Shown: positions 52,313-62,598, counted from the first letter of the stretch. The stretch: DNA of 64,000 nt from Novosphingobium sp. (GCA_024236235.1 JACKKV010000001.1:124001-188000), one strand, 5' to 3'. The notes: generated from the letters alone by a model not told the origin. Made by a program: numbers and translations.

Positions 52313-54406
52313 TCAGTAGGCAAAACGCAGCGTGAGGCGCACATCGCGCCCGGCCAGCAGCGCATAATCCTTGAGCAGGCTGGAATGGCGCCGCGCGACG
52401 ACGTCGAAAATATTGTCTGCGGCAAGACCCAGCGTCAACTGATGCGCGCCATCGAGCACATGCCATTCAAGCGCCGCGTTGACGAGCGTATAGGCCGGTG
52501 TTTCGGTTTCGCCCGGCGCGGTGCGCGACTGGCGCAGGGCGTGCTCCAGCCCGATCGAGCCGTCCAGCGGGCCACTGCGGCCCGAGAGCGTGCCGATCAG
52601 CCGCATGGGCGGGATCAGCGGGGCCGGTCCGAAGCCGTCGATCCGCGCGCGCACATAATCGGCCTGCGCGTCCAGATCCCAGTTAACGCCCATAAATTCG
52701 CCGAGCGGGGCCTGCAATTCCGCCTCGAACCCCAGATAGCGGGCCTTGCCCTGACGGTATCTGTATACCGGCAGATCGTCCTGCTCCGTGCCATCCCCGA
52801 AGAGGTATATAAAGTTGCTGAAGCGCGCGTAAAAGGCACTGAGATCGATCCGAAGCGGACCGGCGCGGTGGCGAAGGCTGAATTCCACGCCATGGCTGCG
52901 TTCGGGTGACAGATCGGGCTCGCCAATCTCATACGCCTGGGTTCCGGCATGCGGCCCATGCGCGAACAATTCGTCCAGCGCCGGCGCGCGCACCGCACGC
53001 GAAAGATTGAGTGCCCCCTTCCAGCCGGGCGCGAAATCCACCACCGTACCGAGCGAGGCAGAGACCGTATCGAAGCTGCGCGCCCGGGCGGGGGTAACGA
53101 GATCGTCATCCTCGTTCGCGGTCAGGCGGCTGTGTTCGAAGCGCAGTCCCCCTTCAAACCGCCATGGCCCGGATTCGAGCGATTGCAGGGTGAACAGGCC
53201 GAACTGGCGCTGGCGCGCGTCGGGAAGATATTTCTCCTCCCCCGCAATGCGGACCGATTTTTCCATATATTGCGCGCCGCTGGTCCCGCCCCAGCCGCCC
53301 TTTTCGGCCTGAACGAGGTCAAGCCGCGCTTCCCCGCCCCGGGCGCGGAAGCGGCTGCCGATTTCGCCTGATTCTTCAATCTCGTCATGCGCATAACGCA
53401 CATAATTGCCACGCAGGCTGACATTCTGGAGCCAGCCGGACAGCGGAATTTCGGCGCGACCATCGATCCGCGTCTGGCGCAGGTCAATGGTCGGCGCTTC
53501 GGCTTCGCCGCCCGCCTCCAGCGCATAGCGGATCGGCACCCCGTACTTCGCATCATGCCGCGCAAGCGAGATACCAAGATTGAGATCGCCCGCGACATAG
53601 GCCAGCCCCCCCGCCGCTTCGGATGCGCGCGCCGCCGTGTTGGGCAGCCTGCCCTTCAGACCGGCCAGCGCGGCGACCGCCGGGTCTGCGCTGGCGGACA
53701 CCACCTGCCGCAGGGCGGGGACGAGAATGTGGCCGCCGGTGTCCAGATCGTCGCTCTTCGACCAGTTCCCGTCGGCATGCAGCACGAAGCCGCCGCCCAA
53801 GGGCGCATCGATGCCAAGACTGGCCGAGCGTTCATCCGCCGCGCTGCCATAGGCGGCAGTGCCTTCTGCATGAAATGGCGCCTCGGGCAAGCGGCGCGGG
53901 ATGCGCCGGTCAATCACATTGACGACCCCGCCAATGGCTGACGAGCCGAACAGCAGCGCACCCGGCCCGCGCAGGATTTCGATCCGGTCCGCCGTCAGCG
54001 GGTTGATCGCCACCGCATGATCGCCGCTGGAGGAGGAGAGATCCAGGCTGCCAACCCCGTCCGTCAGCAGGCGGATCCGTTCCCCGCCCAGCCCGCGCAG
54101 GATCGGGCGCGAGGCGGCGGGGCCAAAGCTGGTCGCGCTGACGCCGGGCTGGCGCGCCAGCGTTTCGCCAAGGCTTGCCCGCACTTCCCCGGCAAGCGCG
54201 GCCCCGTCAAGTACGGTGACCCCGCTGACCGCATCACTGGCGGCCTTGCGCAGGCCGGTGACGACGATGTCCTGATCGTGATCGTGGTGATCATCGCCAT
54301 GGCCAGGCGCAGGTTCCGCCGCCAATGCTGGCGCGGGCAGCAAGGCCGGAAACAGCAGGGCAAGGGCGGGCGCGATACGGCGGAAGGCAGGGTGATGATG
54401 AGTCAT
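52313..54406 (-). CDS. TonB-dependent outer-membrane receptor, ZnuD-like
   Basis: A 697-aa receptor: signal peptide (ending LPAPALAAEP), a His/Asp-rich segment GHGDDHHDHDQ just before the TonB box (DIVVTGLRK), a plug domain (ARQPGVSATSFGPAASRPIL, RGPGALLFGSSAIGGVVNVID) and a 22-strand-like beta-barrel ending in an aromatic C-terminal strand LTLRFAY. The His-rich N-terminus and plug pattern resemble ZnuD zinc receptors. A near-palindromic Zur-like site lies 21 bases upstream. Zinc as substrate is an inference. Confidence 0.85.
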   Translation of the reverse strand: MTHHHPAFRRIAPALALLFPALLPAPALAAEPAPGHGDDHHDHDQDIVVTGLRKAASDAVSGVTVLDGAALAGEVRASLGETLARQPGVSATSFGPAASRPILRGLGGERIRLLTDGVGSLDLSSSSGDHAVAINPLTADRIEILRGPGALLFGSSAIGGVVNVIDRRIPRRLPEAPFHAEGTAAYGSAADERSASLGIDAPLGGGFVLHADGNWSKSDDLDTGGHILVPALRQVVSASADPAVAALAGLKGRLPNTAARASEAAGGLAYVAGDLNLGISLARHDAKYGVPIRYALEAGGEAEAPTIDLRQTRIDGRAEIPLSGWLQNVSLRGNYVRYAHDEIEESGEIGSRFRARGGEARLDLVQAEKGGWGGTSGAQYMEKSVRIAGEEKYLPDARQRQFGLFTLQSLESGPWRFEGGLRFEHSRLTANEDDDLVTPARARSFDTVSASLGTVVDFAPGWKGALNLSRAVRAPALDELFAHGPHAGTQAYEIGEPDLSPERSHGVEFSLRHRAGPLRIDLSAFYARFSNFIYLFGDGTEQDDLPVYRYRQGKARYLGFEAELQAPLGEFMGVNWDLDAQADYVRARIDGFGPAPLIPPMRLIGTLSGRSGPLDGSIGLEHALRQSRTAPGETETPAYTLVNAALEWHVLDGAHQLTLGLAADNIFDVVARRHSSLLKDYALLAGRDVRLTLRFAY

Positions 54407-54426
54407 GGCCGCGCCTCTAACACATA

Positions 54427-54438
54427 ATGATATAACAT
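54427..54438 (-). promoter_or_regulatory. Zur-like near-palindrome upstream of the receptor gene
   Basis: The minus strand reads ATGTTATATCAT, symmetric at ten of twelve positions and similar to the alphaproteobacterial Zur-box core TGTTATA-n-TATAACA in its left half. It lies in a markedly AT-rich patch about 20 bases before the receptor start. Confidence 0.45.
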
Positions 54439-54528
54439 CACATAAATTTTGCAGCCATTGACCGCACCGACACAACCGCCTGGCGTGCCGGACGATACGG
54501 CCAGGCACGGAAGGCGCTGAAAAACCGG

Positions 54529-55521
54529 TCAGACCAGCCGGCTGGCGCCCTTGCCCAGTTCCGCGAAATAGCGAGCCATGGCATCCGCCGCGCGATCGGT
54601 CAGCGCGATGAAGGCGCGCCGCCGGTCCGTTTCATCTTCCACCCGTTCGAGCAGGCCCGCCTCCGTCATCTGGCTGATCCAGCGCAGCGCGGTGGTGGGC
54701 GGCACACCCGACGCGATGCACAGCGAGGTAACGGACACGCGCGCATGTTCCACCCGGGCGGCTGTCAGGTCCAGCAGCATGTCCCAGGCGGGGTCAGCGA
54801 AGAGATCGCCATCGAAGAAGCGCGCGCGCAATTGCCGCTGCCGGATGATCTTGCGCACCAGCCGCGGATCGGGCAGCGGCGGACGGGCCGCACGCACCAG
54901 CCGGTCACTGCCATCTCCGCCTTGCCCGTCCTCGCCATGGAATGGCGGCGCAGGCGATTCGAAGCGAAACGCGCTGTCTGACGGGCGCGATTGCGCGGAC
55001 GCACCGCCCAGCCTTTCCAGCCGTTCGGCGATCTGGCCGACCTGTTCCGTCAGGCGCAGCAGGGTCAGCCGGTCTTCTTCCGACAATTCGCGAAGCCGCA
55101 GACCGGGCATGCGGCCGAGCACCCGGCCAAGCGCAATCACCCGTTCCGCCCGGCCCGGATCGACAAGGATTTGCGGGCACGACTGGTCAAGACAGGCGAA
55201 GACATCGTCCAGTCCGGCGACGGTGGTCGAAACCACCAGCTGCGCACCCGCATGTGCCGCGCGCATGTCCAGCCACGACAGCGCCGCCATGGCCGCTGCA
55301 TCCGGGGCTGGGCAATCGAGCAGCACGACATCGCCCAGCGCGCGCGCAGCGCCATCGAGCAAGGCCCCGATTGCCCCGCATTCCAGCGTTCGAAAGCCCG
55401 CCATCTGCGCGTCTTCGCGAATCTGTTCGCGCAGATGCGCGCGATCGGCAAAGATCGACACGCCCAGCGCCATGCCAGCCGCATCATTGGCTGCCTGATA
55501 GGCAAAATCCGCCTGAGCCAT
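54529..55521 (-). CDS. Winged-helix (MarR-like) regulator with N-terminal receiver-like domain
   Basis: A 330-aa protein. The C-terminal ~100 residues form a MarR-like winged helix: WDMLLDLTAARVEHARVSVTSLC, the recognition region SGVPPTTALRWISQMTEAGLLER and the wing DETDRRRAFIAL. The N-terminal ~160 residues resemble a receiver-like alpha/beta fold (VLLDCPAPDAAAMAALSWLD) but without clear phosphorylation residues, and a charged linker joins the parts. ATG 55521 has GGAG close upstream. Targets are unknown; neighbours do not suggest an obvious regulon. Confidence 0.75.
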   Translation of the reverse strand: MAQADFAYQAANDAAGMALGVSIFADRAHLREQIREDAQMAGFRTLECGAIGALLDGAARALGDVVLLDCPAPDAAAMAALSWLDMRAAHAGAQLVVSTTVAGLDDVFACLDQSCPQILVDPGRAERVIALGRVLGRMPGLRLRELSEEDRLTLLRLTEQVGQIAERLERLGGASAQSRPSDSAFRFESPAPPFHGEDGQGGDGSDRLVRAARPPLPDPRLVRKIIRQRQLRARFFDGDLFADPAWDMLLDLTAARVEHARVSVTSLCIASGVPPTTALRWISQMTEAGLLERVEDETDRRRAFIALTDRAADAMARYFAELGKGASRLV

Positions 55522-55585
55522 ATGCTCCTCCGTTCCACAACCGGAACATGGTAAGAACAAAAAGAGTTCAGAGCAAGTATATTTC

Positions 55586-56110
55586 CTAGGGGCGAATCTC
55601 TATCGGCGTGCCATCGGGAACGAAGCGCCAGATTTCCTCAATCTCGTGATTGGCAAGTGCGATGCAGCCATCGGTCCAGTCCCCGGCGATGCGATGCTCC
55701 ACCCCGTTGGGCTGGCCATGAATGAAGATCTGGCCGCCGGGCGACCGGCCGAAGGATTGGGCATAGGCCCGGTCCTGCGCATCGGGATAGGAGATGTGCA
55801 GGCTGAGGTGATAGGCGCTTTGCGGGTTGCGATAGTCGATGACGTAGCGCCCTTCCGGGGTCCGTTCATCCCCTTCGAAGCGCTTGTGCCCGTGCGGCGC
55901 GTCGCCAAATTGCAGCCCGGTGTAGCGGCGCAAGACCTGCCCCTGCCCGAACAGGGTCAGGGTGCGGTCCGACTTGTCGACCTCCACAAAATCGACCGCA
56001 ACCGGTGCAGGCGGGCGCGGTGCAGGCGGCAACGCGGGCGCGTCCGCCAGACGCGGTGCGCACGCCGCCAGCAACAGCGCCAGACAGGCCGGGAAACCGG
56101 GCTTCACCAT
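55586..56110 (-). CDS. L,D-transpeptidase family lipoprotein (YafK-like)
   Basis: A 174-aa protein with signal peptide and lipobox LLAAC near residues 12-16, a Pro/Ala linker, then a YkuD domain. The active-site region is FIHGQPNGVEH followed by GDWTDGCIALANHEIEEIW, where the Cys is the nucleophile. It probably modifies peptidoglycan cross-links or attaches lipoproteins in the periplasm. It follows the broken purA by 32 bases in the same direction. Confidence 0.88.
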   Translation of the reverse strand: MVKPGFPACLALLLAACAPRLADAPALPPAPRPPAPVAVDFVEVDKSDRTLTLFGQGQVLRRYTGLQFGDAPHGHKRFEGDERTPEGRYVIDYRNPQSAYHLSLHISYPDAQDRAYAQSFGRSPGGQIFIHGQPNGVEHRIAGDWTDGCIALANHEIEEIWRFVPDGTPIEIRP

Positions 56111-56142
56111 CCCCTACGGGATAGGCGGCACGGTGCCGCGCA

Positions 56143-57408
56143 TCAATCCTCGAACGGATCGCGCACCAGAATCGTGTCTTCGCGTTCGGGCGAGGTGGAC
56201 ACCGACGCCACCGGGCATTCGATCAGTTCTTCGATCCGGCGGATATATTTGATGGCCTGCGCAGATCGCCCAGCTGCGCGCGCCCACGGTGGTGCGGCTC
56301 CAGCCGTCCATCTCTTCATACACCGGTTCAGTTCCGCCTGTCTGACGGCATTGGCGGGCAGATAATCAATCGCTTCCCCGCGCAGGCGATAACCGGTGCA
56401 AATCTTGATGGTTTCTGAACCATCCAGCACGTCAATCTTCGTCAGCGCGATGCCGGTCACGCCCGAAAATGGCGGAGCTTTACGCACCAGCGCCGCATCG
56501 AACCAGTTGCAGCGGCGCTTGCGCGCGGTAACGGTGCCGAATTCATGCCCTTGCGGCCCAGCGTTTCACCCACCTCGTCATCCAGTTCGGTAAACGGCTC
56601 CGCTGCCGACGCGGGTGGTATAAGTTTGACGATGCCCAGCACGAAGCCCGCCGCGCCAGGGCCGAGGCCCGAACCGGATGCGACCGCGCCGACCGTGTTG
56701 GAGCTGCCAGACGCGATAAGTGCCGATCGACATCCGGCAGCACCCTTTGCGCCCCTTCAGGATGCGCGCCGCCCTTCTTCGTCGGTTCAGCTGCCGCCAC
56801 ACCGGCTGCGCGAATTTCTGCACGAAGGGGCGATGCCTGCCAGTTCCGCCAGCAATTGCGCCCGGTCAACCGGCGGCTGCCCGAAATCGGCATCACGCAG
56901 CGCATCATGATGCGCGCACAGCCGGTCAAGTTGCGCGTCCAGTTCGGCCCAGATAAAGACGCACACGCGGATTGCGCGGCGCCCACCTTGTCTTCATAGG
57001 CCGGGCCGATGCTGCGCCTGGTGGTGCCGATCTGTTCTTTGCCCGCTGCGGCTTCGCGCAGCCCGCTTCGGGTTGATCGTGATGCAGCGGCAGGATCAGC
57101 GGCAATTGTCAGCAATGCCGAAATTTTCAAGGTGATCGAAAACGCCCTGCCCTTCCAGCCGGGCGATCTCGTCGCGCAGCGCCTTACTGGGTCCAGCACC
57201 ACGCCAGCCAAGCGATCAGGCTGAGCAGCGGTCACGAGCCCGAAGGCAGCAGCGAAAGCTTGTGGGGCGGTATTGCCCATACAACCAGCGTGTGTCCGGC
57301 AAGCAGCCCCGCCCCCAGCACGACCACATCGGCCCGGCTCGCCAGCCAGCCGACGATTCTGCTCTTGCCTCATCACCCCACCGCGCCGATCACGGTTACA
57401 TTGGCCAA
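56143..57408 (-). pseudogene. purA: Adenylosuccinate synthetase, broken by multiple frameshifts
   Basis: Fragments in all three minus frames together rebuild a PurA of normal length. The N-terminal ANVTVIGA follows TTG 57408, the central TELDDEVGETLGRKG and TGIALTKIDVLDG stretches are clear, and AQAIKYIRRIEELIECP plus SPEREDTILVRDPF end the protein. The phosphate-binding GDEGKG region is shifted out of frame by a missing base near 57370, and the following FQGGHNAGH is altered by substitutions. At least two further shifts occur near 56,323 and 56,270. PurA is essential for AMP synthesis in most bacteria, so sequence error is more likely than true loss. Confidence 0.85.
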
Positions 57409-57422
57409 AGTCTTTTCTTTCC

Positions 57423-58540
57423 TCAGAGCTCTGGGCTCGCCCTGGTCCAGAACATAAGTGCAGCTGCCGCCAGATCATCCGCGTCGATCGCGGGCAATGG
57501 TGCGCCAGCCGATCTGGCAGCAGGCGCGGCCACGTCGCGGTCATGGCCGGGCAGGCAGGAATAGCGTGTCGACGCGGTGCGGTTTCGTCCAGCCCCCGCT
57601 TCCACCAGCGGGTCAGTAAAGGGAAAAGCCGGTCGCCGCCTCGCCCCCGCTGCCCAGAATGCGATGCGCCGCCCGCCCAGCGCGCGCCGCGCACCCCGGC
57701 ATAAAGCGGTGAAGCCGAACCAGTTTCTGATATTCGGAAACCGTGCTGCCTGTCGGGTCAAGCGTCAGCTGCGCTCTGCCATTGACCTGCGCGCGGCGAT
57801 CACCGCGCGCAGCCCTTCGATCCGCTGGCCAGCGCCCCGCCCGCATCAACAATCGCCGCCAGCCGTTCAACGGCCTGATCGAACGGGCCAGCCGCGTAGA
57901 GCAGCGGCAGATAGGCTTCTGCCTGCCTGCAGCAACCCGCCCGCGTCCTTGGCGTTCAGTTCGCGCCGCACCGCATCGACTCAACTGGGGTCAAGCGCCA
58001 GCGGCCCCGCCGCCAGCGTATCGACCAGATCGGGCAGCGGAATCCACTGAAATGCCGCGCCCGCCCGCAGCCGTCAAAGCGTCCACCGCCAGGCTGACCA
58101 GTTCGGCCACTGCGGCCACGCTGTCATCAAGCGATCAGTTCCGCGCCCAGCTGCGTAAGTGTTCGCGGGTCGGGTCCAGCCTGCTCTCTGATCGTCGCCA
58201 CCTGCCCGGCATAGCACAGGCGCAGCGGCTGGCGGCAGCGCTATGCTGGTCGCGGCGATGCGGCCGACCTGCACGGTGATGTCTGAACGCAGCGCCAGCG
58301 TGCGCAGGCTGGCCGGATCGACGAAGCGGAACATGCGCGCGGCCGCACCTCGGCTATCCGGGCCCGCCATGCTCTTTCAAACTCGATCAGCGGCGGATTG
58401 ACCCGGCCCATAACTGTGGCTGTCCAGCACATCCATCACCGCGCGGGGTGATGCGTGGCAGTGGCGCCGCTTCGCGCGGCAGCTGGTCTTCTGCGCCCTC
58501 GGGCAGCAGATCGGGTGCGGCATCCGCCGCGGTGAAACGC
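57423..58540 (-). pseudogene. hisZ: ATP phosphoribosyltransferase regulatory subunit, broken by multiple frameshifts
   Basis: Recognisable HisZ pieces occur in order in different frames: DLLPEGAEDQLPREAAPLPR near 58,500, RVNPPLIEFE near 58,400, FRFVDPASLRTLALRSDITV near 58,320, and YQKLVRLHRF, TGFSLY and a C-terminal YVLDQGEPRAL-like end before the stop at 57423. The start is not certain. HisZ is the histidyl-tRNA-synthetase-like regulator required by short-form HisG. It sits between serA and purA, its usual place in sphingomonads. Several one-base shifts separate the pieces. Confidence 0.75.
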
Positions 58541-58605
58541 CCCAGCCGCTTTGGCGCGATCCTGTCGAACCCAGAAAGCGCGCCTGGCGGCGGCGCAGGC
58601 CCTGC

Positions 58606-60151
58606 TCAAAGAGAGGGCCTTCACCACCTTGACGCCGGGCAGTTCAGAGTATTCGTTTCAGCACGCTTTCGGGCAGCGCCTGATCGACGACGCAGCAGCA
58701 CCGTTTCCCTGCCCGCCTTGTGGCGCTAAGGTGGAAAGTGCCGATGTTGATGCTGCTTCGCCCAGCAGCGTGCCGACGAACCGATGAAGCCCGGCGTCCT
58801 GATTGACGAGATATAGAGCATATGGCCGTCGAGGTCCGCCTCGATGCCGATCCTGAACATCTCGACCAGGCGCGGGCGGCATTGCTGAACAGCGTGCCTG
58901 CCACGGTGCGCGGGCCCCGGCTGGTAGCCACCGGGTCACGCCTAACAGCGTGTGGTAGACCCCTTCCCGGTCATGCCGGACCGAACGTCCAGCCTGGCGC
59001 CCTGGCCAGATGCGGCGCAAGCCAGACCATGTTCACACCATCCGGAATACTGGCCCATCAGCCCTGCCAGCACCGCCGCCTCTGATCGGCTTGCCATTGA
59101 GTTCAGCCGCCGCCCCGGCAGCGTTCGATGGCGCTGATTTCAGAGGCTGCCGCGTGCCAGCTGGCCGACCAGGCCGCCCAGCAGCTTTTCAGCCAGCGCC
59201 ATGTACGGTTTGAGCTACGCTTCCTCAGCCGAAAGCGACATGTTAAGCGCGTTATGACGCTGCCATTGACGAGGTAATTCCGCCGCTGTTCCGCCACCTG
59301 CAACGCGACATTGACCTGCGCTTCGGTGCAGGAGGCGCCTAGATGCGGGTGTAGATGGTTCGGCGTGCCACCAGTGGCGATCTCGGTTCCACTGAACACG
59401 TCCAGCGCCGCGCCCGCCACATGGCCGCTGTCCAGCGGCAGCTTTCTAGCGCCGCTTCGTCAATCAGCCCGCCACGCGCACTGACGATGCGCACGCCTGC
59501 TTGCATTTGGCGAGATTGGCCGAGAGGATGTTGCGCGTTCGATCCGTCAGCGGCGTGTGCAGCGTAATGGAAATCGGCCCGCGCCAGCAGCGCGTCCAGT
59601 TCGACCTTTCTCGACTTACTTCCACCGCGCGCTCGGCGGCTGAAGGGATCAGCTGCGACGACCTTCATCTTCAGGCTGAGCGCGCGGCTGGCCACGATCG
59701 CTGATATTGCCTGCCCCGATCAGGCCTGCGCAGCACCTTGCCGGTCACTTCCACGCCCATGAACCCGTTTTTCGGCCACAGCCCGCCTGAGTCCGGGCGT
59801 TGGCTCGGGAATTGGCGCTTAGCGCCATCATCAGCGATCGCATGTTCGGCGGTGGTGATCGACCTGCCGAAGGTGTTCATTACCACCACGCCCCTGAACT
59901 GCATAGGGGATATCGCATTGCTCAACGCGATCCCGGCGCGGCCAACACCTTGAGATTGGTCGCCGCGTCTACACCTCCTTCGTTACCTTGGTCGAACCTG
60001 CGGATCGCCAGACCGTCATATTCCCCGATGCGGGCGATCGCCGTTCGGGGTTTCGCTGGTGATGACATCCACGTCGCGTGCCGTTTCCCCGGAAAATGCG
60101 GGCGGCATTAGTCCATCTTGTCGCCGGAAATGAGTACTTCGGCTTGGTCAT
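58606..60151 (-). pseudogene. serA: D-3-phosphoglycerate dehydrogenase, broken by multiple frameshifts
   Basis: ATG 60151 begins MTKPK, and pieces read NAARIF, then a shifted DVDVIT-like segment and STKVTKEV. Middle parts show the NAD-binding and catalytic regions in scattered frames, and the C-terminal ACT domain is clear as GTLLGEA, SINIGTFH and LPESVLKRIL followed by PGVKVVKAL. The stop at 58606 is in the expected frame only after correcting one base. SerA catalyses the first step of serine synthesis and lies between serC and hisZ. Confidence 0.85.
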
Positions 60152-60272
60152 TGATCTGTATCCAATCACAACACGGTCGGCGTTGAAGCTGTTTGACCTG
60201 CGATCACTGTTTCCAGCATCCATCGCGCCTCCGCAGACGGCGGGCGATGGGAGAAATGGACCCCGAACAGGT

Positions 60273-61440
60273 TCAGGTGCCGATCCAGGCTAGGCGGGAG
60301 TGGGCTGCCTGCGCTTTCGGCCTGACGACCGCATAGGCCTGAACCAGCCAGGGCCGAGCGCTTCGATATCCGCCGGCAACCCACCGTGGCGCTGCACCAG
60401 ATGCGCAGCCCGGCGGGGCATCGCGATATCCGGCGATGTCATAGGCGACGTCTTCGGCTTCGAGCAGGCCGGCAATTCCCTCGATGAAATCCGCATCCGC
60501 CCTTCGACCGTCAGACACACGCTGGTGCCTGAACGTTGGCGTAATCCTGCGCCAGATGGCCCAGCCAGTCGCGCGCTTCGACAATGGCGTTAAGCGCCTT
60601 GGCATTGGCCTTGCTGCGCGCGATCATCCCGTCGAGACCGCCCACTGACTTGCCCCATTCCAGCGCGAAAATCGCATCTTCCACCGCCAGCATGGAGGGG
60701 GTGTTGATCGTTTCGCCCTTGAACACGCCTTCGGCCAGCTTGCCCTTGCTCACCAGGCGGAACACCTTGGGCAGCGGCCATGCGGGGGTATAGCTTTCCA
60801 GCCGCTCCACCGCGCGCGGCCCCAGGATCAGCACGCCGTGGCCGCCCTCGCCGCCCAGCACCTTCTGCCAGCTGAAAGTGGCGACGTCGATCCTGTCCCA
60901 CGGAATGTCATAGGCGAAAACCGCGCTGGTCGCGTCTGCAAAGCACAACCCTTCGCGATCCGGGGCGATCCAGTCACCATCGGGCACGCGCACGCCGCTG
61001 GTCGTGCCATTCCAGGTGAACAGCACGTCACTGGACCAGTCGACCTGCGCAAGATCGGGCAATTGCCCGTAATCGGCGCGAATGATCGTGGGATCGAGCC
61101 TGAGCTGCTTGACCGCGTCCGTCACCCAGCCTTCGCCAAAGCTTTCCCAGGCCAGCGTGGTGACCGGGCGGGCGCCCAGCATGGTCCACATCGCCATTTC
61201 GAACGCGCCGGTATCCGAACCGGGCACGATGCCGATGCGATGCGTATCAGGCAGGCGCAGCAGTTCGCGCATCAGATCGATGCAATAGGCCAGCCGTGCC
61301 TTGCCGATCTTCGCACGATGCGAACGGCCCAGCGCGTCTGTTGCCAGCTTGTCGAGGGAATAGCCCGGCGGCTTGGCGCAGGGACCGGAAGAAAAATAAG
61401 GGCGCGCAGGCTTGGTCTGCGGCTTGGCAATATCAGTCAT
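60273..61440 (-). pseudogene. serC: Phosphoserine aminotransferase, 3' end frameshifted
   Basis: The first ~300 codons are intact: PYFSSGPCAKPPGYSLDKL, GSDTGAFEMAMWTMLGARP and the PLP Lys in ATFSWQKVLGGEGGHGVLI are those of the sphingomonad SerC type. After LAQDYANV the frame is lost near 60,525 and again near 60,508 and 60,410; the expected tail (CLTVEG, DIAGYRDAPPG, EALGP) continues in other frames to about 60,290. The gene converts 3-phosphohydroxypyruvate to phosphoserine and leads the serC-serA-hisZ-purA run. The intact 5' part versus damaged 3' part marks the edge of the abnormal segment. Confidence 0.88.
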
Positions 61441-61585
61441 TTCAGACTCTCCTTACAGAGAGCACGCGCGGCGTTGGGACCGCGTGGCCCGGGGGCGGCA
61501 ATAGTGGCCTGCTGCAATGCGTCAAGCGCCAAACGCGGCCGGAAGGGGTTTGGCCACAGGATTTTGCCGCAGCGCAGCACATTTG

Positions 61586-61602
61586 TTAGGGAAAAATTAA
61601 CC
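61586..61602 (+). promoter_or_regulatory. CtrA-like box TTAG-N7-TTAACC
   Basis: The site is one base from the CtrA consensus TTAA-N7-TTAAC and lies 22 bases before the extensin-family start codon at 61625. It would place that gene under cell-cycle control; motif match only. Confidence 0.4.
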
Positions 61603-61624
61603 ATGCCAGGGCGAAAATCGGCGC

Positions 61625-62293
61625 ATGAAACGTCTGGCCTGCCTCCTGATGTTCGCCGCCGCCCTTGCCGGGTGTTCGGTACTGCCGGAAAGCCGGGGCG
61701 GCAGTGCGCGCCAGGATCTGCGCCGTTCCACCTCCACTTTTGCGAGTGGCCCCGAAGCGCGCCAGTGCCTGGCCGAACTGGGCCGCACCAACGCCAATTT
61801 CACGCCCGTGCCCGACCGCTATCTGGGTGATGGCTGCTCCACGCTTAACAGTGTCACCCTGTCGGCCCTGCGCAGCGACGATGCCCAGCTTTCCCTGTCC
61901 AACCTGGGACCGGTTGCCTGCCCGCTGGCCAATGATTTCGCGGCCTGGGCGCGCTTTGGCGTCGATCGCGCCGCGCGCCAGATCCTGGGCAGCCCGGTGG
62001 TGCGGATCGAAACCATGGGCAGCTATGCCTGCCGCAATGTCGCGGGCACCGGCCGGCGTTCGGCCCATGCCACGGCCAATGCCATTGATGTATCCGCCTT
62101 CGTTCTGGCCGATGGCCGCCGGATCAGCGTGATCAGGGACTGGACAGACGGCAGCGAGGCGGAGCGCAGCTTCCTGCGGATCGTTCATGCCAGCGCCTGC
62201 AAGCGGTTCGGCACGGTGCTCGGCCCGGAATACAACGCCGCTCATCGCGATCATCTGCACGTCGAAGCGGGGGCGGGGAATTTCTGCCGCTAG
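61625..62293 (+). CDS. Extensin-family (extensin_C) lipoprotein
   Basis: A 222-aa protein with signal peptide and lipobox ALAGC (RLACLLMFAAALAGCSVLP). The extensin-like C-terminal domain shows SAHATANAIDVSAFVLADG and AHRDHLHVEAG with conserved His, Asp and several Cys (CPLANDF, YACRN, ASACKRFG). The fold is related to D,D-peptidases of the VanY/MepA type, so a peptidoglycan role is plausible. It is divergent from serC. Confidence 0.88.
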   Translation: MKRLACLLMFAAALAGCSVLPESRGGSARQDLRRSTSTFASGPEARQCLAELGRTNANFTPVPDRYLGDGCSTLNSVTLSALRSDDAQLSLSNLGPVACPLANDFAAWARFGVDRAARQILGSPVVRIETMGSYACRNVAGTGRRSAHATANAIDVSAFVLADGRRISVIRDWTDGSEAERSFLRIVHASACKRFGTVLGPEYNAAHRDHLHVEAGAGNFCR

Positions 62294-62598
62294 CGTGTGA
62301 TGACAAAACGCGGGCACTGGCCTTGCCGACAAATCACACGGCAACAAATGGATAAGAGGCGGGATTTGACGCTGGCAAATGTCATCCTGCTCCGAAGATA
62401 CCGCCCCGCCCGGTTCGGGGTGACGCAGCGACGCCGCAGGTTCCGGGACGTGCGAATCAATTCAAGCGAGAGTTCAAGCGGCAGCTATCGAGGCTTTTGG
62501 TCGCAAACCTGACTGTCAGGAGACGACGACATTGCGGACAGTCCTAAATTTCTTCAAATACTTATCTAATTTCCGATCGGAGCACGGGTAAAGGCAAG
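62294..62598. other. Intergenic region without recognisable gene
   Basis: About 300 bases follow the extensin gene. A 71-codon open frame at 62297 is Arg-rich and unlike its neighbours and is not supported. Inverted repeats GACTGTC (62511-62517) and GACAGTC (62537-62543) lie upstream of the next gene. Base composition becomes more AT-rich towards 62,550. Confidence 0.5.

Noticed and set aside
56143..60273. Many small open frames in the abnormal segment read as separate novel genes
   Set aside because: They are fragments or shadows of frameshifted purA, hisZ and serA.
62297..62512. 71-codon plus-strand frame after the extensin gene
   Set aside because: Arg-rich, no ribosome-binding site and no recognisable fold.
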